Assembly: GCA_020055645.1 (NCBI GenBank)
Contig: CM034550.1
Location: 10,163,501 to 10,227,500, forward strand
Direction: 5' to 3'
Length of the DNA: 64,000 nucleotides
Origin: Tomocerus qinae
Lineage: Eukaryota > Arthropoda > Collembola > Entomobryomorpha > Tomoceridae
The notes under the pieces were generated by a model. That model did no database searches. It was not told where the DNA came from and worked only from the letters and a program-made list of their open reading frames with translations. This document shows positions 36,933-51,500 of the stretch, piece after piece; the first letter of the stretch is position 1, and each line of letters opens with the position of its first letter. Made by a program: the position numbers and the translations under genes.

Positions 36933-39007
36933 CTTCTCCGAATTTCTTTGCTGTTGTGGTTATGTTTGCCGTTTCAGCTTCCCGCCGCTGGCTTGTGCCT
37001 GCACTTTTTACTTTTTCATTTCACCACCCGGACGGCAATTTTGTCACACACAGAGTCAAGGACACATCTGCACTCCTCAACTCGGCTAAAATGAGAAAAA
37101 CTACACAGCCAAGGCACAACATCATCAAACACATCTCTAGACTCTAGAGCTAGCCTATAGGTAGGTAATACACTATCTTCTTATTCTTACCTTTTCTTCT
37201 TCCTTTTCTTGCTCCGGCCGTTTACTTGTATTACGTAATGTTGCATGTTCTTCGACAGGGCGGATGACTTTTTCTCTTCTTTCTATATTCTTTACATGTT
37301 TTACAATTTACAACCTCTCAGAGCTCTTTTCGTGTGTCTGTGAGTATACCGTGTTTAAAGCCCGCATCACATACACAAACGGAAAAACTCCTCTCCCTAC
37401 TATATTATGCAGCATTCTTTCTATGTAATGGAATAATGGCACTTGGCATTCAATGATTATCATTATCTATCATGCACCTTTTCGTATAGGAAAATATTAT
37501 GGAGAAAAATTGTAGCATTATTTCTTATTAATTATTATTAGAAAACTTTTTAGGAGCTAAGTGTATTAGTCTTCTGGAGTCAGACTGGGAGAAATCCCAG
37601 TCTGGAGACTGGGATTTCTTCCTCATCCCTCCTCTCAAGAGAGATTTTCAAATAATTTAAACTGATTTCAGCCGATTAAAATTAAATTGGATATGTACAT
37701 CATGAAATGTGCAAAGAATTTTAGAACAAAAGTATGGTGCCATATTTTTTCATGATTTTCGGTGCAAAATTTAAATTTTGATATTTCATTCCTTAACAAT
37801 TTATGATCCACAAAAATGCAATACTTATGATTGTTATGATTCATAAATTCATATTAATAAATTCATATTAAAATATGATTCCAAAATGCTATATTTTTGT
37901 AATCATATTTTTGTTATTTTTACTTCATCAAATGGAATATTCGATAATCTTTCATGATTTGTAGGATAAAAAATAAATGCCATATTTAAATGCATTAAAT
38001 GCAAAGAAAGGAAATTAAATATTTTTATCGCCATTTTTGGTGCACTGCACTCAAAGAATGAACAATTTTTATTGCCATTTTTGGTGCCCTCAAAAATGAA
38101 CAATTTTTATCGTTCATTTTATATGTGTAAGCAGAAATAGTTAACTTCACTCGTAGTGATTTTCGGAGAAAAAAAGTTTGAAATATTTTTTTGTTTCCAA
38201 AACGTTTCGAAAATTTTGTTATTTTTCATTTTTAGTATGGAAAATGGAAGTTCGCTGTAAGAGTAGAAAACATTTCCCCGTAGAAAAAAACTTGAAATAT
38301 GAGAATGTACGAAAGTACGAATAGATCTTAAGCAGCATTATATTTGTAATTAGCACACAATGTATTTTCAATATTGCGAGCTTTCTATTAATATAAAAAT
38401 GTGTATGCCAATAATTGTATTGATATCAGTAGTTATCGTGAAACTGAGTTTTTTTAATATTTATGTTTAAAATACTATTTTTTTCTAATTCTTAGGTTCA
38501 CTTCATTCCACCATCAATATATTATAACATGTACAGAGCTATAAGTTGTAGTTTTATCATGAACATGACTACTGACTAAGCATGATCTTAGGCACACATT
38601 GTTTCACATGCATAAAGCAAGTAACATTCATGATTTATTTGTATTCTTTGGAAAGTCAAAGGTTACTTTTATGTTACAAATGTCAAAAGTACTTGAGCTG
38701 CATATCTTGCATAGATTGTATGTAGATGAAGGCTTAGGTAATGAAGATTTATCCAAACCGAATTTCGCTGAAAACGTATATAGTAAACTATCCATAATAA
38801 TAATAAACCACTGGAAGCATTAAGATTATAATATTGATTACAATTTGTGTATAAAACATGTCTTGTTGGTGAGGCTGAATTACAATTTTTGTCCACTTGA
38901 TGAATTACTGTAGCCGTAGCCTGCTTGATGTGAGCATAGTATTAAAATTGTATGATGATAGCTTATATTTTACGGTGTTATCACATCACTGTTTTTATAT
39001 CGTTGCT
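36933..39007. other. Intergenic, MAN1 upstream region and HIKESHI 3' flank
   Basis: No coding exon recognised. There is a short hairpin-rich stretch near 37585-37620 and a diverged repeat of about 45 bp near 38025-38105 (AACAATTTTTAT(T/C)G type). The rest is AT-rich. Confidence 0.5.
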
Positions 39008-40002
39008 TTATCTCCAAAAATTCGGATCTGCTGCTAATCTGCGTTGAAATTTTTCGTACCAGTTTTTTACTACTTGAAGTGATATATAATTTTCATTGCC
39101 ACCAAAACTGGTGACATGGTTGTAAAAGTTTTCAAGCATTTTCTGCGTATATTCCGTAAAACTGGATGCAGAAGATGGAGTGGCTGTTGCAGCTGGAGTT
39201 GCACTCAAAACAGTTGACAACGGTTCTATTGAAATTCCTATTTGAGCATTATGGGTAGAAATTTGACCAGGAGTTCCGAAAATCATCGCTTCAGAAGGCT
39301 CTGCTGTTCTCTTTAAATGAGAGATTTTAAAGATCGCAGAAGGCTTTTCATTTGAGATAAATCCCAACAAATGCCAAGCAACTTGGTTATGTGGATCTGG
39401 CCATGCGAAATAGATCTGGCCACCGGTCCCGTCTGGTAGGGGTGCCACACCCGTTAAAAACACTAAATTAAAAGTTAACAACTTTTATCAATATAATAAT
39501 GCACAACAAAAAATATGTTAGCAATGAATAAATCTTGGACGGTAAATATATGTTAAAAAACAAAATTAGACAAATATTCTCCATGTAAAAAGTCCTATTC
39601 TTTGCAACTTTATCAAAAATTGTGTACCCTACCTACAATGTGATTGATTCCATCGGCTTGAGGAATATCCACGACAAACTTTGTGGGATCTGTTTGCACA
39701 AAATTTGTTTGGACCTGTTAGAAAAATAACATAATTAATTTATGGTTTTTATTCAGTGGTGTTGTTCATCATTCAAATCTGCAAATCATTACATATTATT
39801 ATGATGATTTAACTTTTTAATTTTCATTTAGTCTAGAGTGACCATGACGGGGAGATAACACATTGCTATACTTTGTATTTGTAATAGTTTTCAATTGGTC
39901 ACTTAAATAAATCATCTCAATCAATCAATCAATCAATGATCATTATTATCGAAACTTTGAACTTACTAATCGCCCAGAGACAATTATTCCAAAAATACTC
40001 AT
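39008..40002 (-). CDS. HIKESHI: Hikeshi, nuclear import carrier for Hsp70
   Basis: Three exons on the minus strand: 40002-39967, 39714-39633, 39462-39008, giving 190 residues (human 197). The N-terminus MSIFGIIVSGRLVQTNFVQ matches the family start (MFGCLVAGRLVQT in human). Further conserved blocks: INHIVVFLTGVAPLPDGTGG, the central GFISNEKPSAIFKISHLK, AQIGISIEPL, and the C-terminal FTEYTQKMLENFYNHVTSF and WYEKFQRRLAADPNFW. Hikeshi binds ATP-bound Hsp70 and FG nucleoporins and carries Hsp70 into the nucleus, notably under heat stress. Divergent from WDR4, with 800 bp between start codons. Confidence 0.92.
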
Positions 40003-40804
40003 GGTTGATGTTGACAAATTGATAATCCCTGTAATGTCATTGATAATAATGAATTTTAACTGATGTATTTCAGTTTTCCCACAGGCCAGGCTCTTATTTC
40101 TCCCAAACTTTAAAACGTAGAAAAATACGACAAATCTAAAATAACAAAAAAAAATTAAATCAAAAATCTTGGCCGATTACTTTACCTAATTAATGCACAT
40201 TAAAACAGAAATTTTTAATCTATTAACAAAAAAAGCATTTATTCAGTGAATATTTTCATTCTGGACAGTCAAGTGGACACTAACCTGTCTACAACCTACG
40301 AACGAACGACTCAAACGAAGGTCTTGTTTGCTGTGGGTTAGAATTATATCTTTTCGTGCAATTTTTTTTATTTTTTTACGATTTGGATTTGCGTAATTTT
40401 TAGCTGATTTCCAGAGCAAATAAATTCAAATATTGTAAATGTGTACCAAAGAAAATCCTGGAATCTGGAAAGATATTTCTGTTTAAATTAACCCGGGAGT
40501 ACAGCCAGCATGGAGTTTATTTATGCTTGGTTTGTATCGTATCACCATCAGCTGGAATCTGGATTGGAAATCTGGAGTGGAAACTTGTGAAATTGGTAAC
40601 TGTTTTATAGTTTTATCCCCAACCTAAGCAGCAGCATGCGGTGAAGTTTTTCCTCTGTAAACGTCTAGTTTTGTAGGATTTGAACAATTTCCTGTCTTCC
40701 CCCTCAGAGTTCAGAGTTGGGTTTTTCGTTGACTATAGATGATCTAAAGGCGGATGATTGTCCATTTGTTGCTACTTGCTAATTACTAAATACACTTAGA
40801 AATC
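40003..40804. promoter_or_regulatory. Divergent promoter region of HIKESHI and WDR4
   Basis: 802 bp between two divergent start codons. No TATA box in a convincing place on either side, as is common for housekeeping genes. I see no coding content. Confidence 0.35.
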
Positions 40805-42662
40805 ATGTCGGTCGTTATGAATTTGTTCGCAGCTACTGCGAAGGTTATCGTATTCTGTGGTCGTCAGAAAGTTCATATTCAAAAACTGGAAACGTGAGAA
40901 TAATTAGATTTTATGTGAACAAGAAATTTAATTTCGGGAAATCCTAATTTATGGATTTAATAATAAATAGATAAAAATTAATCATGGTTTTATTTCTTTC
41001 TGTAGTGACAAGGACAAGTTGCCGGAGATAACTACACTAGACCTGAAAAATCTTCTTAGTGACACAGAGAAGTAAGGAAAATGTGAACGCAAGCGTATTC
41101 GGTAGGGTAATTGGGTATATAAAATATTATCCTTAATACAACTTTTTTGTAAAAATGTTTAGGACACATCTGGACAATATTTCCGTTGTTTGCTGCACTA
41201 TATCAGCATGCTCGAGGTATTCGATTATTGCAGACTCGGAGAAGAACGTTTTCATGTTTTTGAGGGAAAATGAAAATTGGAGACACCTTTGCAGTTGGAA
41301 AATGGAAAAACGAATAATAAAGCTCCAGTTTGATAAGTTTTCTTCAACAATAATTTTGACCGGTATATTCTGTCATTCTGTTGAATTCTAACTAATCATT
41401 GGATGTCAGTTATTAATTTAGTTCAATTTTGACTTATTTTTTAGACAAGACTGGAGATGTTTACGTTTGTTTCTTCGAGAATATGACAGTTTCTCTTCCT
41501 AATAAAATTTTAGGACATTGTTCCCTTATTTTAGACACGGTTAGTAATAGCTTCTGCTGAATTCCTTCTGAAAATTCTTTGAAAATTAAATTGTTTATTT
41601 TGGTGGACTGCAAATAACTATATATATGTAACTAAAATCTACCTTAGATTGTTACTGACGACAATACCGAGATATATACAAGTGATCGAGATGAGAAAAT
41701 ACGCGTTTCTTTATTTCCCAATGCTTTTGAAATAACCAACTTCCTTCTGGGTCACCGAGAAGCTGTGGTTAACCTAGCGTTTGCAAAGCAAGATACTCTT
41801 ATTGTATCTGCGTCATGTGTAAGAAAAAATGGTCTTTATTTTAGTGTATATGGTCAATTTTGTATACGTTACTTTGTTTGTAAAAAAACCACATAATTAA
41901 ATTGTCTTTTAAAAGGATGGAATTGTTAAACTGTGGAAAAGGGCCGAAGGACAATGCCTTACAACTTGGAATATTTTTGAATTAATTCAAGATCCCGAAG
42001 CTAGTGAAAAGTTGAATTTTGAGTTACTGAGAATGAGGTCTACGGATAATACATTTTCAATAGGTTACCTTGCTGTAATTATTAAGGGGTAGGTGGCTAA
42101 CTATGTTTTAAATATTGTATTCAATCTTACCAAATTATTTTCTGTCCAAGAATTTTAATCCTAACAATTTTATTTTGGATTTAGTGTTGTAGATATCCAT
42201 ATTTTAAAAGTGGATTTTGAAAACTTGAAAATTAATCATCATGGTAAAGTGAAGAAGAGTTCCGACTTTTGTGACGCAACGTGGGTTGAGCAAAATCTAT
42301 ATGTATTTACTCCAGAAACTGTTAGTATTGAGAAGTATATTTGTAATGACGAGAGAATTGCTCCTGATTCTGAGTTCAAAGATTTGCTTAGTGATTCAGA
42401 TGTCAAGGCTGATATCAGTGGTAATGATAAAAAATTAAGAAACAGTTTAATCTAATCAATATTTGCGCAATTATGTATTTTATATTTTACAGCATATGCA
42501 GCATTCCACAAGAGCTATGTTTCTCTTAAGAAATTAGCGTGGGTGGACAAATCCAAAGAACCTAACCCTAACAAGTATGGAATATCTAAACTTAAACGTC
42601 TTCAATCTTTAGAACTTGACAGCAATGTGAAATCTTGCAGAACGGAAAAAGATGTTGCTTAA
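40805..42662 (+). CDS. WDR4: WDR4 (Trm82/Wuho), tRNA m7G46 methyltransferase subunit
   Basis: Eight exons: 40805-40893, 41006-41071, 41163-41362, 41445-41539, 41648-41818, 41916-42088, 42185-42420, 42493-42662, in phase to 399 residues. It is a WD40 propeller; the most diagnostic block is TSDRDEKIRVS followed by FLLGHREAVVNLAF and SASCDGIVKLW, as in WDR4/Trm82. An earlier blade reads TGDVYVC. The C-terminal tail is short and basic (SKLKRLQSLEL). It forms the non-catalytic partner of METTL1/Trm8 for N7-methylguanosine in the tRNA variable loop; the fly ortholog Wuho is also needed in gametogenesis. The N-terminal half is poorly conserved by eye, which is usual for this family. AATAAA at 42803. 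Confidence 0.88.
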
Positions 42663-45600
42663 ATAGTAATAAATCTTCTGATGCTAACTAAAGTCCTGTT
42701 TATTCAGCATTTGGATTTGAAGTTTAGAAACTAATACAAATGTTTAACTATTGTGCCTTGAAAAACCATTTGTGCTTAATTTGTCTGACATTGAATAATG
42801 TTAATAAAGAAAAATGTCAGTTTTATATCATGAAACTGTAAGTGATTATGAATTATTTATGATAACCAATCAAAGCAATACTTAATGAGCTTACACATTC
42901 TCAGTCTTTTTATGCATCAGTGTTATTGATCTAGACATTTTAATTACCAAATTACTTAACAAGACACTATTAGCATATAACTTTAATCCTAATCTACTTG
43001 TTATATAAAGATTAACTATGATGTGGCATCTGTAAGTTGTAATTACTTAATTGTTTAGCAATTAAAATCAGTATACAAAAGACTTACACATCTATTCAAA
43101 AATAATGGTATATTTCACACTAAATGGGCACATTATTCTACATAATGCATTAAAGATTAAATCTAATTCAGCAATGCAGCGTTAAATACATATGTTTGAC
43201 CTGCGTGTCAAATGTATCTCAACCAAGTACTCCAATTTCTTGAATTTCTTTGATTGTATTTACAATCCTGAAAACGTTAATTTAGTATCAAAACAAGAGC
43301 CATTATGTAAATGTGTATTAATGCAAGAATTTTCTGCACATTATGATATGCATGCTGATTTTAATCCTGAATGGCCAACAATTCATTTTTCTGGTAAATA
43401 AGCAATATTACAAAAGTAATGCAGAGAGATGCTTGACCATTTAATTCATCGCCTAAAGTTAACATGTAATGCTCATGTAGTCGTAGCACATGCATGGTGT
43501 AATTTTAATATTCCTACCTAAGGAAATGCAAAGGAGCGGTTGATTGCTCAGCTGGCACATTTGGAAGGGGATTTGGTACATTTATTTGCAAGACTTTGCC
43601 AGACAAACAAGTAGGGACCATAATATTATTACTTGTGTATGTATGTTTCTTCGTTTGTTATATGTTGGCTGGCCCATGGCCCAAAAATGAACTTTTACAC
43701 AGGTGCATATTGTCTTATGGTAAGGTACTTGTTTTCTTGTGGCATAACATTCTAGAAATGGCTCAATTGTATCACGAACTCTCTGGAATCCATAACCTGT
43801 GTTGTTATGATATTTTTAATATTATCATGCATACATTTTAATCATCATAATCGTAATTAATCATAGAGAGGTATAGACTTCCCTACCATAATAAATAATA
43901 AACAAGTATAGGTACCTATATAGGATAGCTTGAGGCTTTGAGGTATACGGTATAAGAAGTAAATGCTCACCCCATGTATGCGTTAACAAAATTGAATCGA
44001 AAAACATGCAAAATGCACAATCACATCCACTACCTGTTTTTATTGCAGTTTACTGTAGTCCAATTCATGTAAGTTCGTTCCATGTTCACATAAACACTTA
44101 AACACTCTCGCTATGGTTTTATGACTGTGTATTATGTTCCTTATTAGACAAGAGTTTAACTTTGTATGATTTTGGATAGAATTTTATGTACATGACATGC
44201 CATGGTAAGATCCACTCATTCTCTGGTACAGTAATCTTTTTGCCATTGCTAAGTACACATGGAATGTCTAGTTCTCAGTGCAATTGCAAATTGACTATAA
44301 TTGAGTGGAATAAATTGCAACAAAATTATTATTTTCAACAGTATTTCTTAGATTTTACTCGTTATATAGTGGGTTAGTTCATCTTAATTTGATCATATTC
44401 TTAGTATATATTTCTTAGAAATAGTTTGTCAATACGCATCCAATAGATAGGCAAACTTAAGCAAGACGGTTGCAATGTTGCAAATCTTTAAGAGTGTCGG
44501 TGTTGTTTTTGCTATATTACAAATAAAGAAGCAGTGCTACTGACGAGAATAAAACATGTTTGAGGAACGTTCTGAACGTGTTTGTGAGAATCGCATTGAT
44601 GTAGTCACTTTTACACAATTATTGTAGCAGGTAAGCACATGTCACAATATGTGAATGCATTTCGCCGTATAGTTAGTGTCGTCATTAGGTGCAGCGGAGT
44701 CTAAAGGTGAAGACGTTTGATCGTGGGAAAAAAGAACAGAAAATGTGTCATGGAATTTTGACATTTATCATTATCACTTATCGTATTCTTCTATTGGATT
44801 GTTGTTACACATTCTACGATGTTCACGGACATCCGAAATTTTCCCACCAAATTAAAGTTAAACTTGAGCTACTGAAAACGGAATAATAATGTTTGTTTTC
44901 GCGTTATTTGTGTGGTTGATAATGTTTGTGATAATCTGTGCTCTGGGTATCGTTCAACCTTGCGGCAGAGCTTTATTGGGGTAAAGGGCAGAATATTACT
45001 CTTATGGGATTTACATTGACATAATTTGTAAGTATTAGCATTCCATATGCGGATGTTATACAATCGATTCGCAAGTGGTTATTAAGTAGGTGTTGTTGAA
45101 TGCTAAACGGAAGCCTTCCTTATTATTAGCTATTCACAGTCGGTTGGGATATGCTTTGACCTGTAATTAAAACTCTTTGTGAGCTAATCTCCCTTAACTT
45201 TCTATACATCGCTTTTCGCTTCGTTTACGCATTATCTCATCTTGGAATTAACGCTACCTGCAGAGCATCACATCACGATCACCACAAGTAAGTTCTTTAT
45301 TACTAGCAATATTGCATTGTAATGGATAAAACCATATCTTAAGCAAAAATGTTATGAACACTTAATTTCAGATTGGATACAGACAATGATAATCTAAGGA
45401 GTACAATAATAGGGACTTATAACACATAGATAGGGGTAATAACTTAATAACGTTGAGGTTTAACAAGTAAGTACGGGAATTTAGGTAAAGGTCGAGTCTC
45501 GCAAGAAAACTTAAAAATCACTCAGCAGAACGCATCAGTTGAAGTGAATTAGGTCTCTTGAACATTTATATACTATAAAGTTAAATTCTTATACCTTAGT

Positions 45601-45707
45601 AGATTCTTGGAGTTTCCTTCTGCGTTAGTTAGCCACAATAGCACTGTGCGTAAAGTTGATCACAACGGAATTAGTATGAAACGCAATTAGGATTTTAATT
45701 AATCAAA
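42663..45707. other. Intergenic, with probable 5' UTR intron of the acyltransferase
   Basis: About 3 kb without a recognisable coding exon. Near the right end a donor (GTAAGT at 45288) and acceptor (TTTCAG ending 45371) would remove an 82-bp 5' UTR intron of the acyltransferase. The open frames of 60-80 codons between 43190 and 44890 show no domain. Confidence 0.45.
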
Positions 45708-48528
45708 ATGCCTGCCTCAAAGTTCAAAAATATTTTACAACCAAATAACAAAACTTCCTTTGTTCCAGATAGCACTATTGAAGATGGAAATTCTCCGCCA
45801 ATGGGAGTTCCGGTAGATCCCGCTATTTTCCAAGTGTCCACTGCCGATTCCTCTACCTCTTCTGTTGAAGTGCGACAAATTAACAGTTCTTGTGACAATC
45901 CCAAATTAATAAAATCTAGACAAATGTTAAACGCTACAGTTTCGCCCATCACCCCTACAAACCGAAACAAAAGTTCTGCTCCAGTGCGTCTCCGTATTAG
46001 GAGATTCCTATTGAAAATGTCCGTGCTAAGGATTTTCATCGAAATTATTCTTAGTAATATAATAGCCATTTTGGCTATCCCTTTTATCCTCAGTGCTCTC
46101 TTTATAGTTATACTAGTTCGTGCATTTTTAAGTCTCTACTTCAAATTACGGTATAAAGGCCGAATATCTCTTATGGGAGGAGCAGACGCAGCTTGGGCAG
46201 TTCAATCTTTTGCTCATGATAATTGCTTCGTCAGGTAAAATCTAATCTCTCTTTAATATTGTGTTGAATTTCGATAAGCTTCACTTGAAACAAGTCTCGG
46301 CAATTTTGCATGGTCCACTTGAAAGTAAGAAGCACAATATATTCCCATCATACATTAAAATCGTATGAAGTGTTGATGAGACTTGAAAAGTTGATGAGAC
46401 AAATTACGGAGCACTGCTCCCGTAGCAGGATAATTTTAATATTTTAAGCCTGAAATTGATTTTATACCAGAAATACTGCAAGATTTTACTAGTCAATACC
46501 TCAACTCGTCAAATCGGTAACTTTTGTACATTACATTACATCACAACAATATCTTGACCTACAATGGTATACCAGAAAAATAATTATATCAAATAATATT
46601 TTTAAATGAGGATTACACTAGTCATCTAAAGACTTTTTTAAATTAAATTTTCAGATTTTTTGATTGAATTAAAAAAATAAAATCCAGAATCTATATTGAA
46701 TATATGGTATACTGAACGAAAACACTATTTCATAGCATTATTTATTCAAAATTAGGACACCACTATGGCCACAGTATGAAATAAATTGTCATGATCATGG
46801 TACAAAAATTTGGGATGTTAATAAAATGGAGGTGTATTTTGTGAAACAAATGCAGTTTATACATTCTTCAAGGAAAATGTGATTTGACGAAAATTCGCCA
46901 GAGAATTTTAACTACAGTATTGGAGAGAAAGGAAAAAGACGGGACACACACTTACCAAAGATTGAGACAAAGAATTGTGCAGAAGTGTGGATTTTACTGC
47001 TGGCAAAATATGGATGACTTCCGGGTGGAAGATCACATCAAATTTATTACCAATGATGCTAATGTTGAAATGACAGAGCAACAAGTTTTTGCACAGATTC
47101 AAAGCTGGATTGACACCCCTCTAAAAGATGAATTACCTCAGTGGCAGATGCTCGTCGTCCCAAAATTCGTTTACAAAAATAATAACCAGAAAATCACCAA
47201 TGAACATCATCTTGGGAATGGACATTACGCTCTTGTGTACGTAAATACCCATATTACACAGACTTTGCTATACTTGAACCTATCTCACATACTTGGATTA
47301 TGTAATTTAATACTTCCTAAGCAGAAAATATTTGACTTTACACTTAGGATACAATTTTCCAATTGTCAAAATTTTTATTTAAATTCCCTAACCACAGTTT
47401 CCAGGAATTTTCTTTTGAGAAATGCAAATCACTTAACACAATGAATTCATAAGGATGTTGTTTTTAGCTGGAGAATTAATCACAGCATAATGGATGGGAT
47501 TTCGGCCTCAAATGGAATTCAGCATTGTATAGCGGATGCTCCAGTGAGGTTAACATTGGATCCTTTAGAACCACTGAACACTCCGTTCTATATGGATTTA
47601 ATGATTTATTTTAAAATGCTAATCTTTGGCTCGAGATCATTTATAAGGTCGATGATTCTGGATGATGCTAATTGTTTTCATGGAGCAACATTGACAGGTC
47701 CGAAGAGACTTTACTGGTCTCAGCCCGTAAGTGTTGAGGCTCTAAAAGCTATTAAGAATGCCACAAGAACTTCAACTACAGCAGGTATGTAAAGCTATTT
47801 AGGAACATAGAAAAAGTTAAGGATACTTCTAATTAAATACTTCGTGTTTAGTGCTGATTTCCTGTGTGGGAGGATCTTTAATGAATCTTGCAAAGAAAAA
47901 GAATTTAACTATTCCGAATAAGATTACAGCAGGGACGACAGTGGCAATGTTGCCTTACCCTAATATTCGTCCTCAAAATCGTTTCACCGTTGCTCACGTT
48001 CCTATTGAATTGGCTCACGAAAGTCTAGGAGAGCGTTTGGAATCTGCCTTTAAGTCGGCAAAGGATCTTGCTGGTTCTTCGGATGTTTTGAAGAATTTCA
48101 ATATGATTCGTCTGACAGGACTCTGTCCTGCAGTTTTAATTAGAAGCTTGATGAATAACTGTCAAGCTACCTTACTTCTATCCAATATTCCCGGACCTGC
48201 TGAGTACTACCATCTTTTTCATGGCGATAAACTCGTGGACATGACTGCTTTTAATACCATAAAAGGAAAAACAGGTGAAATATCTTGCAAAACTATTAAT
48301 CATCATTTTTGTATTAATTTAAGCTGTAAAACTTTATTCTCTGTTTCAGGACTTGGATTGTGTCTTTATTCGTACGCTGGTCGCGTGAGAGCGGGTCTTG
48401 TAGCAGACAGTGCAGTTTTACCAGAAGCAGGAGATGTTTGTATGCTTGTTGAAGAGTTTGAGAATGAACTCAAGGATTTGGCCACTTATACGGGCATTCC
48501 TCTCAATTCTCTTTTTACATCGTGCTAA
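45708..48528 (+). CDS. Membrane-anchored WS/DGAT-family O-acyltransferase
   Basis: Five exons: 45708-46234, 46856-47236, 47468-47784, 47852-48274, 48350-48528, giving 608 residues. The N-terminus is Ser/Pro-rich and cytosolic-looking. A long hydrophobic stretch (about 107-150, two likely membrane passes) precedes the acyltransferase domain. The catalytic motif HHxxxDG appears as NHSIMDG (307-313): the catalytic second His is kept and the first is Asn. The family's LSNIPGP motif is at 518-524. Such enzymes esterify fatty acyl-CoA to long-chain alcohols or diacylglycerol, so wax ester or storage/cuticular lipid synthesis at the ER is likely; substrate is not determinable. Exon 2 begins at 46856 because only that acceptor restores phase and gives SLYILQGKCDLTKIRQRI. 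AATAAA at 48611. Confidence 0.85.
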
Positions 48529-51500
48529 AGTGTTCTTTTATACGTAACTTATTTTGAAAATCGACAATACGTGTACTTTAAGATAAGGTAAACTACTATT
48601 TTTATACCTCAATAAAATATAAATATATTTTCATGATTTCTTACAGTATTATATAACAAATATTTGGTTATTAATTTGATTCACCACCATGTCCATTAAT
48701 TATATAAGTAGGTCAATTTAAAATAACTGCAGTATACAGAACCTGACCTAAATGATTTCCAAATGCTGAATTATGACTCAATTGATCCTTGATTGATTAA
48801 TTTTTGAAATGGAAATATAGATGGGTGATTGCATAGTCAATGAATACGTTAAGTGTTGTTAGGTATCAAATTAAGATTTATTGCACATCACAACAATAGA
48901 AATGTTCCAGTTATTGATCGCTTGTGTTTTACAGTAAGTTTACATTACAATTAGATTTCAGCATATCTAAATAGCCAGAGATACGTATAGTATAGTCGTT
49001 ATCGTATAGTACATAGAATTACATTCGTTAGCCTGAAAATTTCAAGACTTAAATTACTTTATTACTCATTTCCCTCCTGTGTTTATATTGTGTGATTTTT
49101 GGTTAATTAACAGAAATTGCAATTAGGCAAGGTGTATTGTGTGTATTAAAGGTATCTAATTAAGAGGTGAAACAATTTAAAATCCCTAATCATTTAGAAT
49201 TACGCTACGTGCATTAAATTATGCGTTAAAGAATTTCTCCATTTAATTATTGGTATATGTGACACGTACCTACATCCATATACGTACATTTCATAACATT
49301 ACCTAACAATAATAGAACCTCAATTTATACATCACACTTGTCTCTGCTTTTTACCATCTCTACTTAAACACTACTTCTGGGTTACACTTTTACATTATTC
49401 TGTGGAAAGTTTTCGTCTATAGCTATATTACCTACTATATTCTTAAAGCATTATTTTTTATCAATTCCTAGCTAGAATTAGCTCACTTTAGTACGTATTA
49501 TGCTGTGTAATATTTATCTTGCTACATTCTTAGCACTAATACACTAATAACTTCTAAAAGCCTCGTCCCTTACTAGTGTGAACAGGTAAATTGATAATAG
49601 ACACTTAGAAGTAATAGAATTCCAATATTTTCTGTTTAAATTAATCGAGCTTCTAAATTTACAGATATTTTGCTACTACACTTCAATATATACGGCTCAA
49701 ATATTCAGATAGCTTCCATGTTTCATTTACTAATAAAAATTCTTGTTATCTACAAAATTAAGGACAGTAAGTAATCTATAATTAATTTTCAATTTAGAAT
49801 TAAATTCTACTTAAGTCAGTACTAAGTACATTACAAAACAAAGAGTATCTTGAGATTTCGTTTAAGGCTACAATATTATTGCAATTCATTATAATAATTT
49901 TGTTGTGTGTGGTGTGCCTTAACAGTTGACGTGAGTTGAGTAGTAAAATGTAAGAAATGACACTGGAATGTGAAAGAGGAGATTTAAGTCATATAATAAG
50001 TGTACATAGTTGAATTACTCGTTTTTCATGACGGTGATATGTATCTTATTACAAGAAGATTACTTACAGATACATAATTTACACTGTCTATTCATCTAAG
50101 TAATCATAAATCCTATTCCCTACCTAAATAGATATAATTTAATCTTAATTTACATTACCTAAGGCTACGTTTACACATTTAATTATTAGTATCAATATAC
50201 TTATAATTATTTCTTGGGTACTACACACGTATATTTGTTACAACACGTAAAACCAAGAAAATAGAAAGGGTTTAAAGGGACGATTGACAAACGAGCATGA
50301 ATTTGAGTACTGCTTGTGCAAAAGATAGTAAGCAGACAAGACATTAATTTACCATGCAATTGACAGACACATTTAGCAGAATGGTTTTCGGTAATTTAAA
50401 GGGATAAAGCATGCATTTTTGCTTTAAGCTTAAAATTGAGTACTGAAGCGTACACAAATATTTACATAATAGACACATTTTTGTTAACAGTAGCCGGCAC
50501 ACGATGCGGTATGTCTAGCAAACTGTTTCTAAGTGTAACTCTAGATTGCCGCTGCCGCAAAGACTCTCAAGTCAGTTTTTTAGGCCTAGAGAATGTCCCA
50601 AGAACGAACAGAAGTATATTACAGATATAATTATGAAGAATTCTCGTACATATATTTTATCTTCCCTCTATAATACATACACTTAATCTAATAACTCATA
50701 TTGACATACACTTGCTACACTACAAATTACTGTATACACCAAAAATGTTTATTATTAATACAAATACAATTATTACGAACATACTACTAAGTAGATCTAT
50801 AGACAGCCACCTAAATCATACCTATCTACGTATAACAAATACCTTTTAGAGGTATTATGGCTTATTTAGTCACTAACCGAACCTTTTTTGAGATGTGAGG
50901 CACATTACGTTGTAGAGAATTACATAAAGGGTGATAAGTATATTTATCGATAAATTATATTACCTACCTCACTCTAATGATATATCATTAAATTTTAGAA
51001 CTATTTTTTACAATTTGTGACACCGTCTATTGGGCCATGTGTACCTAATCCTATATACGTAATAATTTGTATTATTTACATAAGGAAGCAGCAATGAATG
51101 ATAAAAAACAAATGTGATGTGATGAGCTGTATTTTATATAGCAAGCCCTGTTCACTTTCACCCTCAAAAAATTTGCACTTTTCCAGTTCCCCCTGTCATT
51201 GCCCCCATTGAATTTCACACCCATCTTAAAATTCATCTCTAAACACACATAGACATCGACTCGACACAAACTCAATAGAAAAAGCGTAACATGCATCTAC
51301 TTCTACCAACAGTGAGCATAAAAAATCATTTCATAAGTATTTACCCGACTAGCTATACAACTCTATAAATAGGTACATGTAATATCTTATACTTGACTAT
51401 AAATTTTCTCTGTTCTTATCTGTAATTAATTACCAAACTTTACTTATCGTATAATATTTCAAATTATCGTTATTTAGTTATAGTATACAATGCAGAACAA

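Noticed and set aside
43192-44886. Several open frames of 60-80 codons between WDR4 and the acyltransferase
   Set aside because: No domain, no matching splice partners, no family resemblance; expected by chance in this length.
46757-46854. An exon of the acyltransferase beginning at the acceptor before GACACCACTATGG
   Set aside because: It joins in phase but then reads into a stop before the conserved DLTKIRQRI helix. The acceptor ending at 46855 restores phase and the family-like SLYILQGKCDLTK.
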